Positions 21,504-30,545 of a stretch of 64,000 nt of DNA are shown here, in pieces (the stretch's first letter is position 1; every line of letters begins with the position of its first letter). The position numbers were made by a program, and so were the translations under genes. Source of the stretch: Paenibacillus sp. FSL R7-0273 (GTDB taxonomy: Bacteria; Bacillota; Bacilli; Paenibacillales; Paenibacillaceae); contig NZ_CP009283.1 in NCBI RefSeq assembly GCF_000758625.1, positions 2,181,501 to 2,245,500 of the forward strand. Direction: 5' to 3'. Under the pieces are notes generated by a model, which saw only the letters and a program-made list of their open reading frames with translations, was not told the origin of the DNA and searched no databases.

Positions 21504-22514
21504 TCAATACACAAACCGCCGCTGAGCCCAGTAACTGAACACAAAGACCGATACCTCTGTCAAAATCTTGGCCGCAGCCAGCGGGAGGATCAGCTGCTCG
21601 CTGTAGAAGTAGAGCAGTCCGTAATTGAACAGCAGCACCAGGACAACGAGTGAGAAGTATTTCGGCAGTGACTGGAGGCGCGACCGCTTGCCGCCGGTAA
21701 AGACATATCTCCGGTTCACGGAATAATTAAAGATCGAGCTGCACAGTCTCGCGGCGACGACGGACAGGAACAGATTGTGAGTCAGGCGCTGGAACAGGAA
21801 CAGCAGCACGAAGTCCATCAGCGACGACAGCAGCGATGAGGTGCTGAACATCAGGATCGGCAGGTAGATCCGGAAGGAGTCAGCAAGCGGGCGGAAGTGC
21901 GATGATTTGTTGTGGTCCAGATATACAGTGTCAATGAACGCCTCGGTAATGTCGTAGCCCTCCTTGCGGGCGGACAGCAGCATGTTCATTTCATATTCGA
22001 ACCGGTCACCGGGAATAAGGCCCAGCCAGTCCAGCATGGACGGCGGGAAGCCGCGCAGCCCGGTCTGGGTATCGTAGATTGTGCTGCCTGTAGTAAGGGC
22101 GAATACTCCCCGGGTGACATAGTTGCCGAAGCGGCTGCGCAGCGGGACCTTACCGCTGAAACGGCGGCTGCCCAGCACGATTCCGGGCTTGCTCTGGCTG
22201 TGCAGCAGCTCCACAACCCGCTTGATGTCATGGGGCAGATGCTGCCCGTCGCTGTCTGCACAGACTACGTATCCTGGCAGCCCATGTTCCTGAATGTAGC
22301 GGAATCCGGTCTTGAGCGCCCTGCCCTTCCCGTAATTGACGGGATGGGTCAGTACAGTGCAGCCGAAGGCCTCGGCCGTCTGGAACAGTCCGCGGTAAGC
22401 GGGGCCGCTGCCGTCGTCCACAATCAGAATCGGGCCAAGCCCGTAATCCTGCAGCTTGATGATCAGGTCCAGCAGCCGGTCGTCAGGCTCATAGGCGGGA
22501 ATTAGTATAGTCAT
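21504..22514 (-). CDS. Glycosyltransferase family 2 fused to a GtrA-like membrane domain
   Basis: About 336 residues from the ATG at 22514 (AAGGAG lies 11 bases upstream). An in-frame GTG at 22526 would overlap the previous stop as GTGA but abuts the ribosome site. Residues 1-220 are a GT-A fold (ILIPAYEPDD, IVDDGSG, CADSDGQH with the metal-binding DSD, then QTGLRGF), like dolichyl-phosphate/undecaprenyl-phosphate sugar transferases. Residues about 225-336 hold four membrane spans of the GtrA type (VRLC-like region AARLCSSIFNYSVNRRYVF). It probably makes or moves a lipid-linked sugar for cell-surface glycosylation. It is downstream of and probably co-transcribed with the phosphodiester glycosidase. 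Confidence 0.85.
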   Translation of the reverse strand: MTILIPAYEPDDRLLDLIIKLQDYGLGPILIVDDGSGPAYRGLFQTAEAFGCTVLTHPVNYGKGRALKTGFRYIQEHGLPGYVVCADSDGQHLPHDIKRVVELLHSQSKPGIVLGSRRFSGKVPLRSRFGNYVTRGVFALTTGSTIYDTQTGLRGFPPSMLDWLGLIPGDRFEYEMNMLLSARKEGYDITEAFIDTVYLDHNKSSHFRPLADSFRIYLPILMFSTSSLLSSLMDFVLLFLFQRLTHNLFLSVVAARLCSSIFNYSVNRRYVFTGGKRSRLQSLPKYFSLVVLVLLFNYGLLYFYSEQLILPLAAAKILTEVSVFVFSYWAQRRFVY

Positions 22515-22522
22515 ATCCGTGC

Positions 22523-23506
22523 TCACTCCTTAATGTAAAGTATGTCGCTGACGCCGCGCTCCTGGTTTTTACCCTGCGGGTTGTTGACCACCCGGCCCAT
22601 GAAATACATGGTCGAGGAGCCGCCGCCGTCGAGATTATAGGCTTCTGTCGCCCCGAGCTCCTGCATCACGTCCGCAAGCTCCGCCAGTGTCATGCCCCGG
22701 CTGTAGCCTTCATTACGCCCGTCAACGACAACGAACACATAATGGTTCGGGGCAATCATGCCGATGGCCGTACGCGGATTGGCGTTCTGGATCGAACGGT
22801 TGCCGAAATTGGAGTCGATTTTGACACTGCTGAAATCACTGGTGATCTGCCCGTCCTGAATCAGAATCGGTCCGAAGGATAGGGTATTAGTAACCCCTTG
22901 TGCCAGCAGCTCGTCAGAGGAAACCTCTTCCTCGTTGTAGGTCTGCATGGTGCCATCCTCAAACAGCGCCATGGCATCACGGACCGGGTCATCGCGGTAC
23001 ACCGTACCGTTGCGGATAATCACCCCGTCATCGCGGAAGCCGTAGTAGTCGCCGTTAACCGCAAAAATCGCCTCATTGCCCGAAGCAATCTCCGAAGTCA
23101 CCTCAGTAATATTCGTACCAAAGCTGTTATCGGCAAAAGCGGACTTTAGGCTGCCGGCATCCTTCAGCACAACGTCAGCCACATAATACGTGATCTTGTC
23201 CGAACCGGACCCGGTCTCCACCTGGTTAATCTGGATCTGAATATTATCACTGCTGTAGCTCCAGTCGTCGGCTGTTGCATTAACCTCTGCTGAAGAAGAA
23301 GCTGTCTCAGCGCTTGCGGTAGTTCCAGTGCCATTACTGGCGGACGTTCCTGCAGCTTCCTCTGCCACAACGACCTCAACATGCTCGATCAAATAACGGT
23401 CAGCCAGCTTATACACCACTCCGCCGATTAACAGGACTACGACCAGAATCACGATTGCTATTTTTTGCTTGAAGCTCAGGGCTTTCTTTTTGTCTATCTG
23501 TGCCAT
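22523..23506 (-). CDS. Membrane-anchored phosphodiester glycosidase domain protein (NAGPA-like)
   Basis: 327 residues from the ATG at 23506 (GAGGTGA 7 bases upstream); the longer frame to 23686 is not supported. One N-terminal membrane span (KIAIVILVVVLLIGGVVYKL) is followed by a Ser/Thr/Ala-rich linker (about 55-85) and an extracellular domain of the NAGPA/phosphodiester-glycosidase family. That domain has AVNGDYYGFRDDGVIIRNG, PRTAIG and the YNLDGGGSSTMY signature. The family cleaves sugar phosphodiesters; in bacteria it is often linked to exopolysaccharide or wall glycopolymers. The substrate is unknown. Confidence 0.85.
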   Translation of the reverse strand: MAQIDKKKALSFKQKIAIVILVVVLLIGGVVYKLADRYLIEHVEVVVAEEAAGTSASNGTGTTASAETASSSAEVNATADDWSYSSDNIQIQINQVETGSGSDKITYYVADVVLKDAGSLKSAFADNSFGTNITEVTSEIASGNEAIFAVNGDYYGFRDDGVIIRNGTVYRDDPVRDAMALFEDGTMQTYNEEEVSSDELLAQGVTNTLSFGPILIQDGQITSDFSSVKIDSNFGNRSIQNANPRTAIGMIAPNHYVFVVVDGRNEGYSRGMTLAELADVMQELGATEAYNLDGGGSSTMYFMGRVVNNPQGKNQERGVSDILYIKE

Positions 23507-23670
23507 TTCAGCATCACCTCGGGTGTGTAAGTTCTTAAGTTGGATCATACGCACCGTACCTTTAATGAACCTGAAATGATGAATGGGGATAATTGGGTAG
23601 TAAGAGCAGCAGCGGCTTGGTATACTCAAACGATAGACAAACTTTTCCAGAGTGGATAAGGAGGCAGAAC

Positions 23671-24534
23671 ATGCCGGAATCTGCAAAAGAAAGGGCGCTT
23701 CGCTATGGGATGGTGATGCTAGCGTGGCTGTTGGCTGCGATGCTTCTGGCGGGCTGCTTCCTGACGGAGAATGTAAAGGGTAAGCTTAGCCATAAGATTA
23801 ATGAGCAGCAGGATGTCGTGTATTACAACGGGACAGGCCTGCTTAACCTGAACAAGCTGGATGAATTCCTGGAGCGGAAAGCGGGCAGCCAGCGGATTAT
23901 CCAATATACGATTGAGGGTGACCCGCTCTTCATGGAACTGGAGTATGAAGGGGATAAGCTGAGCATTACTTATGACAACACAGAAGACGCTTTTGGCTCT
24001 AAAGAAATAAGCATGTATACCTGTTCAGAGCTTGAGAGAAATGAGGGAAGCACAGAGCTGAAATATACTCTCACAGGCTGTGAAGGAGAATATCCGGAAG
24101 CTGAACTGCTGCGGGTCCATTACGGTCTGTCAGAGCAGGCTGACTTCGGCTTCCTGCTACAATACGGGGTGAACCGGAGAAACGAGATTAACACACTGGA
24201 ACAAAGGCTGGTTAAGGATCTCCAGGACGGCAGAACCGTCGAAGCCTCAGATTTCAGGCTGCCGCACGCGAAGCTGCAGAGCATCTACCGTGAGCTGGTG
24301 CTGGCCGGCTATATGCAGGAAAAGACCTTGACTGAGGCGTGCAATATGAAGCCGGCTGTGACTTACAGGCTGCTGGTAAAGATGAACGGAAGTGAGTGGA
24401 ATTTTGACTGGAGTGAATGCGATCAAAGCGCGGATGGTAAGGTTATGACTGCACTGGCACAGAGCATTATCAGCGAGGTGCAGGAAAGCGAATTATATCA
24501 GGCGCTGCCGGAGACGAAAGGGTATTATGAATAA
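23671..24534 (+). CDS. DUF4362 lipoprotein with a C-terminal extension
   Basis: 287 residues from the ATG at 23671 (AAGGAGG 8 bases upstream). A lipoprotein signal ends at LLAGC. Residues about 45-165 match the DUF4362 pattern I know from short Bacillus lipoproteins: DVVYYNG, RIIQYTIEGDPLFMELEY, TYDNTEDAFGSKEI and LTGCEGE. About 120 further residues follow (LEQRLVKDLQDGRTVEASDF onwards) that I do not recognise; in many relatives the protein ends near the DUF4362 domain. Expected on the outer face of the membrane. Function unknown. Repeat copy B follows. Confidence 0.75.
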   Translation: MPESAKERALRYGMVMLAWLLAAMLLAGCFLTENVKGKLSHKINEQQDVVYYNGTGLLNLNKLDEFLERKAGSQRIIQYTIEGDPLFMELEYEGDKLSITYDNTEDAFGSKEISMYTCSELERNEGSTELKYTLTGCEGEYPEAELLRVHYGLSEQADFGFLLQYGVNRRNEINTLEQRLVKDLQDGRTVEASDFRLPHAKLQSIYRELVLAGYMQEKTLTEACNMKPAVTYRLLVKMNGSEWNFDWSECDQSADGKVMTALAQSIISEVQESELYQALPETKGYYE

Positions 24535-24576
24535 AGGCCGGTCACGTTTTTTTGAACTGTACTTGTAAAAGAAGGA

Positions 24577-24725
24577 AGGGAAAAGTGTCGGAGGGGAATT
24601 TTGGAACTGTAGGAGCGAATGCGTCCGCCTTTGTCTTCAGATTTCTACCGCGAACAGCGGTTGAAATCAGGAAATCTGAAGACAACAGTGGCCGGAAGTC
24701 CAAACATTCCATGGAGTCACGGCTA
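24577..24725 (+). repeat. Palindromic intergenic repeat, copy B (arm class 2)
   Basis: Perfect 15-bp inverted repeat: TTGTCTTCAGATTTC at 24631-24645 and its complement at 24671-24685. The loop is TACCGCGAACAGCGG plus a few bases. Flanks: GGAGGGGAATTTTGGAACTG with GCGTCCGCC on the left, GGCCGGAAGTCC and GGAGTCACGGC on the right. The inner GATTTC is shared with copy A, but the outer nine arm bases differ on both sides. Confidence 0.8.
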
Positions 24726-24789
24726 ATCCCAATCAGCAAATCTTTTATGTAAGCATTAATAACTATTGAAATTCACGGAGGTCCAACTT

Positions 24790-25524
24790 ATGCAACAGCG
24801 TGTACTGCTGATCGAAGATGATGAAGATATTAGCAGAATGGTAAGCTCGTATCTGACAAAAGAAGGCTACGAGGTCGAGCAGGTGTTTGACGGAGAAGCT
24901 GCTGAGGGAAAGGTAGGCACTGGTCATTCTTATGATCTGGTGCTGCTGGACCTGATGCTGCCGAAGCGCAGCGGAATGGATGTGCTGCAGAGTATCCGTT
25001 CGGCAAGCCTGGTGCCGGTGCTGATTATGTCCGCTAAGGACAGTGATGTGGATAAAGCGCTTGGACTCGGCTTTGGCGCAGATGATTACATCACCAAGCC
25101 GTTCTCGATGATTGAGCTGGCGGCCAGAGTAAAGGCGGCGATCCGCCGGGCAGGCTATGCCGCTGCCGGTGCTCCAGGCAGAGAGGAGCCTCACTCTGCT
25201 GAAGCGCAGCAGGTCAAGGTTATCCGGCTGCGGGGGCTCACAGTGAATCTGGACACCTTTTCTGCCCAAAAGCAGGGTGAAGAGGTTAAGCTGACGGCCA
25301 AGGAATTTCAGATTCTAAAGCTGTTCGCCTCGAGCCCAGGCAGGGTGTACACCAAGGCGCAGATTTACAGCCTGGTCTGGGAAGATGATTACTACGGCGA
25401 TGAGAATGTCATTAATGTACATATGCGCCGGCTGCGCGAGAAGATTGAGGATGATCCCTCCCATCCAGAATACATAAAAACACTTTGGGGCATCGGCTAC
25501 AAGCTGGGGGATGTGCTGCCATGA
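24790..25524 (+). CDS. OmpR-family response regulator
   Basis: 244 residues from the ATG at 24790 (GGAGG 8 bases upstream); an upstream in-frame ATG at 24766 is not supported. The receiver domain (1-120) has the acidic pair EDDED, phospho-acceptor Asp54 in LLDLMLP and Lys103 in TKPF. The winged-helix DNA-binding domain (about 145-240) contains KLTAKEFQILKLF and NVHMRRLREKIEDDP. Its stop overlaps the kinase start as ATGA, so the pair is translationally coupled. It probably controls the ABC transporter downstream; inference from position. Confidence 0.92.
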   Translation: MQQRVLLIEDDEDISRMVSSYLTKEGYEVEQVFDGEAAEGKVGTGHSYDLVLLDLMLPKRSGMDVLQSIRSASLVPVLIMSAKDSDVDKALGLGFGADDYITKPFSMIELAARVKAAIRRAGYAAAGAPGREEPHSAEAQQVKVIRLRGLTVNLDTFSAQKQGEEVKLTAKEFQILKLFASSPGRVYTKAQIYSLVWEDDYYGDENVINVHMRRLREKIEDDPSHPEYIKTLWGIGYKLGDVLP

Positions 25525-26456
25525 TTACTTTTCTCGGCGGTATGATTGTGATCCTGCTGCTCATCATCCTGTGGCAAGCCTTAAGGCTCCGGGAGCACGG
25601 GCGCCAGCTGCAGTACATCCGGACCAAGCTTACGGGCATTATGGAGAGCGGCTCGCATGAACGGCTGCTGCTGTTCAACAGTGACCCGGCGCTGCAGAAG
25701 CTGCTGGGCACCCTTAATGACCTGCTTAATATCAATCACAGAGGGGCGGTGGAACGGGCCAAGCTGGAAAAGTCGATGCGTCATATGCTGGCCAACATTT
25801 CCCATGACCTGAAAACACCGCTGACCGTTGTGCTCGGCTATATCGAGACACTGCTCCAGGATCACGATCTGCCTGCCGGAGAGCGGGAAGCGATGCTGCG
25901 GATGATTCATGTCAAAGCGCAGGAGGTCATAGTGCTGATGAACCGGTTCTTTGATCTCGCCAAGCTGGAGTCGGGAGATAAAGAAATCCCGCTTACGCGG
26001 GTTGAGCTGGGGGAGCTGTGCCGCCGCAATATTCTGTCCTACTATGAGCTTCTCAGCGCCGGGGGCAGTGATGTGCAGATCGAGATCCCGGATGAGCCGC
26101 TGTACATTATGGGTAATGAGGAGGCGCTGGACCGGGTGCTGGGCAACCTTTTGTCCAATGCAATCACCTATGGCGGTGACGGGGGTGTACTAGGGCTCAG
26201 GCTGTTTTTGAAGGAAGACAAGGTATGTATTGAGGTATGGGACAAAGGCAAGGGCATAGCCGAAGGGCACCAGGATAAAATTTTTGAGCGACTATACACC
26301 CTGGAGGATTCGCGTAACCGTGATTACCAGGGCAGCGGCCTCGGCCTGACTATCACCAAAAGACTGACCGGGCAGATGAACGGCAGCATCACTTTGACCA
26401 GTAAGCCCTACGTTAAGACGGCGTTCACTTTGTCCTTCCGCAGGCTGGAATTTTAG
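25521..26456 (+). CDS. Sensor histidine kinase, short N-terminal membrane anchor
   Basis: 311 residues. A single N-terminal membrane segment (ITFLGGMIVILLLIILWQAL) has almost no extracellular part, then comes a linker without an obvious HAMP domain. The HisKA domain has NISHDLKTPL (phospho-His about 95). The HATPase domain has N (VLGNLLSNAITYGG), G1 (DKGKGI), F (FERLYTLE) and G2 (GSGLGLTI) boxes. Kinases with little extracellular sequence beside an ABC transporter often sense through the transporter, as in bacitracin-type modules, but here there is no BceB-like permease. Start by ATGA overlap with the regulator. Confidence 0.9.
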   Translation: MITFLGGMIVILLLIILWQALRLREHGRQLQYIRTKLTGIMESGSHERLLLFNSDPALQKLLGTLNDLLNINHRGAVERAKLEKSMRHMLANISHDLKTPLTVVLGYIETLLQDHDLPAGEREAMLRMIHVKAQEVIVLMNRFFDLAKLESGDKEIPLTRVELGELCRRNILSYYELLSAGGSDVQIEIPDEPLYIMGNEEALDRVLGNLLSNAITYGGDGGVLGLRLFLKEDKVCIEVWDKGKGIAEGHQDKIFERLYTLEDSRNRDYQGSGLGLTITKRLTGQMNGSITLTSKPYVKTAFTLSFRRLEF

Positions 26457-26473
26457 GGAAAATAATTAACGGG

Positions 26474-26625
26474 AAAAGTGGCGGAGGAGAATTTTGGAGC
26501 TGGAGGAGCGGAGCGTCCGCCTTTAAGGTTGGATTTCGACCGCTGCACAGCGACCTAATCAGGAAAACCAACCTTAACAGCGGCCGGAAGCCCAAATATT
26601 CTCTGGAGCCACGGCGAAGCCCAAA
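26474..26625 (+). repeat. Palindromic intergenic repeat, copy C (arm class 1)
   Basis: TTAAGGTTGGATTTC at 26523-26537 pairs with GAAAACCAACCTTAA at 26563-26577 (one mismatch) around CCGCTGCACAGCG. Flanks GGAGGAGAATTTTGGAGCTG, GCGTCCGCC, GGCCGGAAGCCC and GGAGCCACGGC are nearly those of copy B, in the same orientation. Arm sequences are those of copy A. It fills most of the gap between the kinase and the ABC transporter. Confidence 0.8.
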
Positions 26626-26753
26626 TAATTTAAGTCTTAGGTTTAATCTATATGAAGCTTAAGATTTTCGTAAGAAACAGGTAATAAAAAAGAAAATTCC
26701 CCCCTGTAATATATAAATCAAGGAAGACAACGAAGCCAAAGGGGATAACGGAA

Positions 26754-27671
26754 ATGACAACCATACTGCGGACGTGGAACTTAACCAAGGTCTATCAGGG
26801 CAAAGAAGCCGTGAATAACGTGAACATGAATATTAAGCAGGGTGAGATTTACGGTTTTCTGGGGCCTAACGGGGCCGGCAAGACGACTGTGATGAAAATG
26901 ATCACCAACCTGGTGAAGCCGACTGCCGGCGAGATCGAATTTTTTGGTGAAAAGATGACCTCCCGCTCCTATGAAATGCTCAAGCGCATGGGCTGCATTA
27001 TCGAGTATCCGGTGTTTTATGACAAGCTGACCGCCAGAGAGAATCTGGAGCTGCACGGGGAGTATATGGGCTACTATGATCCGAAAGCGCTGAAGGAGGC
27101 GCTGGAGCTGGTGAACCTCACCGGGACAGACAAGAAACCGGTCAAGCAGTTTTCGATGGGCATGAAGCAGCGTCTTGGCATTGCCAGAGCCGTAATGACC
27201 AAGCCGGAGCTGCTGATCCTGGATGAGCCGATTAACGGGCTGGACCCGCTGGGCATCAAGGAGCTGCGCGAGGTGTTCCGCATGCTGAGCCGTGAATACG
27301 GGATGACGCTGCTGATCTCCAGCCATATCCTTGGTGAGGTGGAGCAGATTGCTGACACGATCGGCGTGATCCGGGACGGCGTGCTGCTGGAGGAGGTCGC
27401 CATGGAGGAAATCCGCGGCCGGGATACAGACTATATCGAGCTGGTAACAGATAACAGCAGTAAAGCTGTCTATACGCTGACACATACGCTTGGAATAAAT
27501 AACTTTAAGGTGATCGGGGCACGGACAATCCGGATTTATGAACAGGTCTCACAGCTTGAGCTGGGCAAAGCATTGGCCGCGGCAGAGGTAGAGCTGGAAA
27601 GCCTGAACCGGAAGCAGCATTCGCTGGAAGATTATTTTGTAGAAATGATGGGGGGTGAAGTCGTTGCTTAA
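26754..27671 (+). CDS. ABC transporter ATP-binding protein (BcrA/lantibiotic-immunity type)
   Basis: 305 residues. Walker A GPNGAGKTT (about 36-44), signature FSMGMKQRLGIARA, Walker B LLILDEP, and H-loop ISSHIL are all present, so the ATPase should be active. The C-terminal ~80 residues (about 225-305) are typical of the BcrA/EcsA-like export group that handles peptide antibiotics. It is followed by, and overlaps, a permease gene. The preceding two-component system is probably the regulator, although repeat copy C lies between. Confidence 0.9.
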   Translation: MTTILRTWNLTKVYQGKEAVNNVNMNIKQGEIYGFLGPNGAGKTTVMKMITNLVKPTAGEIEFFGEKMTSRSYEMLKRMGCIIEYPVFYDKLTARENLELHGEYMGYYDPKALKEALELVNLTGTDKKPVKQFSMGMKQRLGIARAVMTKPELLILDEPINGLDPLGIKELREVFRMLSREYGMTLLISSHILGEVEQIADTIGVIRDGVLLEEVAMEEIRGRDTDYIELVTDNSSKAVYTLTHTLGINNFKVIGARTIRIYEQVSQLELGKALAAAEVELESLNRKQHSLEDYFVEMMGGEVVA

Positions 27672-28353
27672 GCTGATCAGACTGGAATTACGCAAGAACA
27701 GAATCAGTTTGTTTAAGGGATCTCTAATAGCAGGTTTGGCTATTATATTGTTTATGCTGCTGGTCGTATTCACAGAAATAGATGATCCGGGTGACTTTGC
27801 CACCTATGCCGATGTTTTTGACGGTGTGCATATCTTCGTAAAAGTAGTGTTTCTGGTCTTCGGGTCCGTCCTGATCAGCAAGCTGGTCATTGATGAGTAT
27901 AAAAATAACACCATTGACCTGCTCTTCATGTACCCGATTCCCCGTAAAAAGCTGATGGCAGCCAAGCTGCTGATTGTCTCCTTGTTTATGCTGGTTACGA
28001 TTTTTGTATCCAATGTGGTGGTGGGTGCGGCCATGGTCGGGTTTAATCATTACTTTGTTCATGCGATCTCCGGTGAACTGACGACCGGGCAGATCGGTGA
28101 ACAGCTTACGATATCCGCTGTGGATGCAGTATACTCGGCAGGGATTGGGCTGATACCGTTATTCTTCGGGATGCGAAAAAAATCTGTTCCGGCCACGATT
28201 GTTTCCGGTGTACTGATCGCAGGCGTCCTGTCATCCAACTTCAGCGGCTTCAAGCTGGATAATCAGGTTGGCGTGTCCTTAATTCTCAGCCTGATCGGCA
28301 TAGCCGTTGCCTATCTCTCCATTCGTAATATAGAGACTCAGGATGTAGCCTGA
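27664..28353 (+). CDS. ABC transporter permease (ABC-2 type)
   Basis: About 229 residues with six hydrophobic segments (LIAGLAIILFMLLVVF; VFLVFGSVLISKLVID; LLIVSLFMLVTIFVSNV; and three more). EYKNNTIDLLFMYPIPRKKL is a typical cytoplasmic loop of ABC-2 permeases. The start is uncertain: TTG at 27664 is well spaced from GGGGGGTGA, while GTG at 27655 lies inside that site. Either way it overlaps the ATPase gene, so the two are coupled. Substrate unknown; export of, or self-protection against, a peptide or lipid is likely for the family. Confidence 0.82.
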   Translation: MLKLIRLELRKNRISLFKGSLIAGLAIILFMLLVVFTEIDDPGDFATYADVFDGVHIFVKVVFLVFGSVLISKLVIDEYKNNTIDLLFMYPIPRKKLMAAKLLIVSLFMLVTIFVSNVVVGAAMVGFNHYFVHAISGELTTGQIGEQLTISAVDAVYSAGIGLIPLFFGMRKKSVPATIVSGVLIAGVLSSNFSGFKLDNQVGVSLILSLIGIAVAYLSIRNIETQDVA

Positions 28354-28385
28354 TTAAGAGTGCGGGTGCATAAAAAAAGGTGATA

Positions 28386-28437
28386 AAACCGCTTGACGCC
28401 GCTGTTTTTCTGGCGACCGCAGGCGGTTTTTTTGCTA
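28386..28437 (+). terminator. Terminator after the ABC transporter
   Basis: AACCGCTTG pairs with CAGGCGGTT (one G-U), then TTTTTTT. Confidence 0.8.
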
Positions 28438-28531
28438 TAATAGAATTTAATTCAGGATTTTCTACATAAACAGAGTATTTCCGCAATTGCGGATCATAAT
28501 AGCAGGTTTAGAGCAGCGGAGGAGGTGGGCA

Positions 28532-30130
28532 ATGCTTAAAAACTGGGCTGCCATTCTGGGCAGGGTGCTTTCCGAGGAGGGCGCTTTTAAATCGTTATAT
28601 GATTATCATCCGGACTTGATCATTGTGCTCGACAGGCAGGGGAGATACGTGGACAGCAACCGTGCTTTCGGCTCTGCCGTTCCGTGTGCTCCGGCACAAG
28701 TACCTGCAGGCACGGAGGTGACACAGATTCCGGGCGAAGCACATTTTGCTGCAGCCCTGGAAGGACTGACCGCAAGCTTTGAGCTTGCGGATGATGACAG
28801 CACCGGGACGTCGACCCCTCCGGTTATAACCTATGCGCCGGTGAAGGCAAACGAGGGGATCGCCGGTGTATTTGCGATTATTCGTCATGACGCGAATGCG
28901 CTGCTTCCTGCACCGCTGATGGAATGGTTCAGCCGGCTATCGGCAGCCGGGACGGAGGCAGAGCCGGGCGGGCAGGAGACAGAGCTGCCGGCGCTAATGC
29001 GTGAGATGGCTGAGGATAAGCGGCTCAGCCTAATCCTGAACTCGGTATCCGCAGGGATTTTTGGCCTTGATACTGAAGGCAGGGCGATATTTATTAACCG
29101 TGAAGGAGCGGACATGCTGGGCTATCATCCGTCTGAGCTGGCCGGGGTCCATCTGATGGACCTGATTAACCAGACCCATGGCAGCACAAGCTCCTATGCT
29201 CCGCTGGAGTGCCCGGTCCGCCATACGCTGGATGACGGGGCTATCCGCAGCAGCTCGGATGAGATCTTCTGGCGTAAGGATGGCACCAGCTTTTTTGTAA
29301 CCTACCGGATTGCGCCGCTGCTTGATAAAGGGTTCATCTGCGGAGTGGTAGTCTCCTTTGCCGATATTACTAACGAACGGGAAATCCGGCGGGCGAAGGA
29401 ATCGGCTGAACAGGCTGCCCAGGCCAAATCGGATTTCCTGGCGATGATGAGCCATGAAATCCGCACGCCGATGAACGGGATGATCGGCATGGCGGATCTG
29501 CTTCTGGAAACAGAGCTTGAAGAAGAGCAGCGCAGCTATGCCGAGATTCTGCGCAGCAGCAGCTACAGCCTGCTGCAGATCCTGAATGATATTCTTGATT
29601 TCAGCAAGATGGAAGCCGGCAAAATGCAGCTGCAGTCCGAGACCGTTGACCTGCGCGAGATGATTGAGAGTGTAATTGATCTGTTCACCCCGAAGGCGGA
29701 GGAACGGCAGCTGTCCTTACGCTGGTGGGCAGATACCAGTGTTCCGGACGTGGTCACCACTGATCCCAGCCGGCTGCGGCAGATTATCGTCAATCTGGTC
29801 GGCAATGCGCTCAAATTCACTGAACGCGGCAGTGTAACCTTGTCGGTGAAGAATATTCCGCTGCCGGGCTCGCCGGAGTATCTGCTGGAATTCTCTGTGA
29901 GGGACACAGGCGTCGGTATTGCCGACAGCAAGCTTAACCTGCTGTTCCAATCCTTCTCACAGCTGCATCCGTTCATTAACCGCAAGTATGGCGGCACCGG
30001 CCTGGGTCTTGCGATCTGCAAGCAGCTGGTGGAGCTGATGGGCGGAACGATTTTTGTGGAGAGCGAGGAAGGCCGCGGCTCCATCTTCCGTTTCATGCTT
30101 CCGTTCGTGAAGGAAACGGTGGAGGCGTAA
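28532..30130 (+). CDS. Soluble PAS-containing histidine kinase
   Basis: 532 residues from the ATG at 28532 (GGAGGAGGTG 7 bases upstream). No membrane span is visible. Two PAS-like regions (about 15-130, [20 protein letters not shown]; about 165-290, [20 protein letters not shown] with a PAC end) are followed by HisKA ([15 protein letters not shown]; His about 308) and HATPase ([25 protein letters not shown]). The core is of the hybrid-kinase type, yet no receiver domain follows, and no response regulator is adjacent. It is flanked by terminators, so it is an orphan cytoplasmic sensor. Confidence 0.88.
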   Translation: MLKNWAAILGRVLSEEGAFKSLYDYHPDLIIVLDRQGRYVDSNRAFGSAVPCAPAQVPAGTEVTQIPGEAHFAAALEGLTASFELADDDSTGTSTPPVITYAPVKANEGIAGVFAIIRHDANALLPAPLMEWFSRLSAAGTEAEPGGQETELPALMREMAEDKRLSLILNSVSAGIFGLDTEGRAIFINREGADMLGYHPSELAGVHLMDLINQTHGSTSSYAPLECPVRHTLDDGAIRSSSDEIFWRKDGTSFFVTYRIAPLLDKGFICGVVVSFADITNEREIRRAKESAEQAAQAKSDFLAMMSHEIRTPMNGMIGMADLLLETELEEEQRSYAEILRSSSYSLLQILNDILDFSKMEAGKMQLQSETVDLREMIESVIDLFTPKAEERQLSLRWWADTSVPDVVTTDPSRLRQIIVNLVGNALKFTERGSVTLSVKNIPLPGSPEYLLEFSVRDTGVGIADSKLNLLFQSFSQLHPFINRKYGGTGLGLAICKQLVELMGGTIFVESEEGRGSIFRFMLPFVKETVEA

Positions 30131-30187
30131 CAGGAGGCTAAGGCGATCGGCAAATTCAGAGAAGTTGTTCTAATATAACTAATACAA

Positions 30188-30227
30188 AAGCCAGCCCGCC
30201 CCATAGATCCGGGGTCAGGCTGGCTTA
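30188..30227. terminator. Terminator after the PAS kinase
   Basis: AGCCAGCC and GGCTGGCT pair with an inner CCCC/GGGG stem. Possibly bidirectional. Confidence 0.75.
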
Positions 30228-30259
30228 TTTGCTGATTGCAGTCAAGCTGCAGCGGGTTA

Positions 30260-30458
30260 CTTAGATTAAGTAGAAATTCGCCACCTAATTCTCGCCAGAA
30301 CACCAGCTTTAGAACATTAGTTGGAAAAATGCTACTTAATTTCAGGGATTTCGTCGCTGGTGGGCTATTGGACACATAATAAATGGTGTTTTTTCAACTA
30401 ATCATCGTAAAAGGTGAAATAAGAAGGATTTAGGTGGCGAAAATCCAACTAAATTAAG
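30260..30458. repeat. Four-box inverted element (class TTAGTTGGA/CGCCACCTAA)
   Basis: Four related boxes of about 33 bp: forward at 30260-30292 and 30311-30343, reverse at 30374-30406 and 30426-30458. Box 1 and reversed box 4 agree at about 24 of 33 positions and share TTCGCCACCTAA; box 2 and reversed box 3 agree at about 22 of 33 and share ATTAGTTG. Start-to-start spacing is 51, 63 and 52 bp, nearly that of the element at 9880-10073 (51, 66, 52). It occupies most of the gene-free 30131-30545 stretch. Confidence 0.6.
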
Positions 30459-30545
30459 ATGACACTCTTAATTTGAACGGTTTTTGCCAGCCTGCTCCTT
30501 AATTTAGCCTGAACCGGCAAATATCAGAAGGGCGGCCCGCCACTC

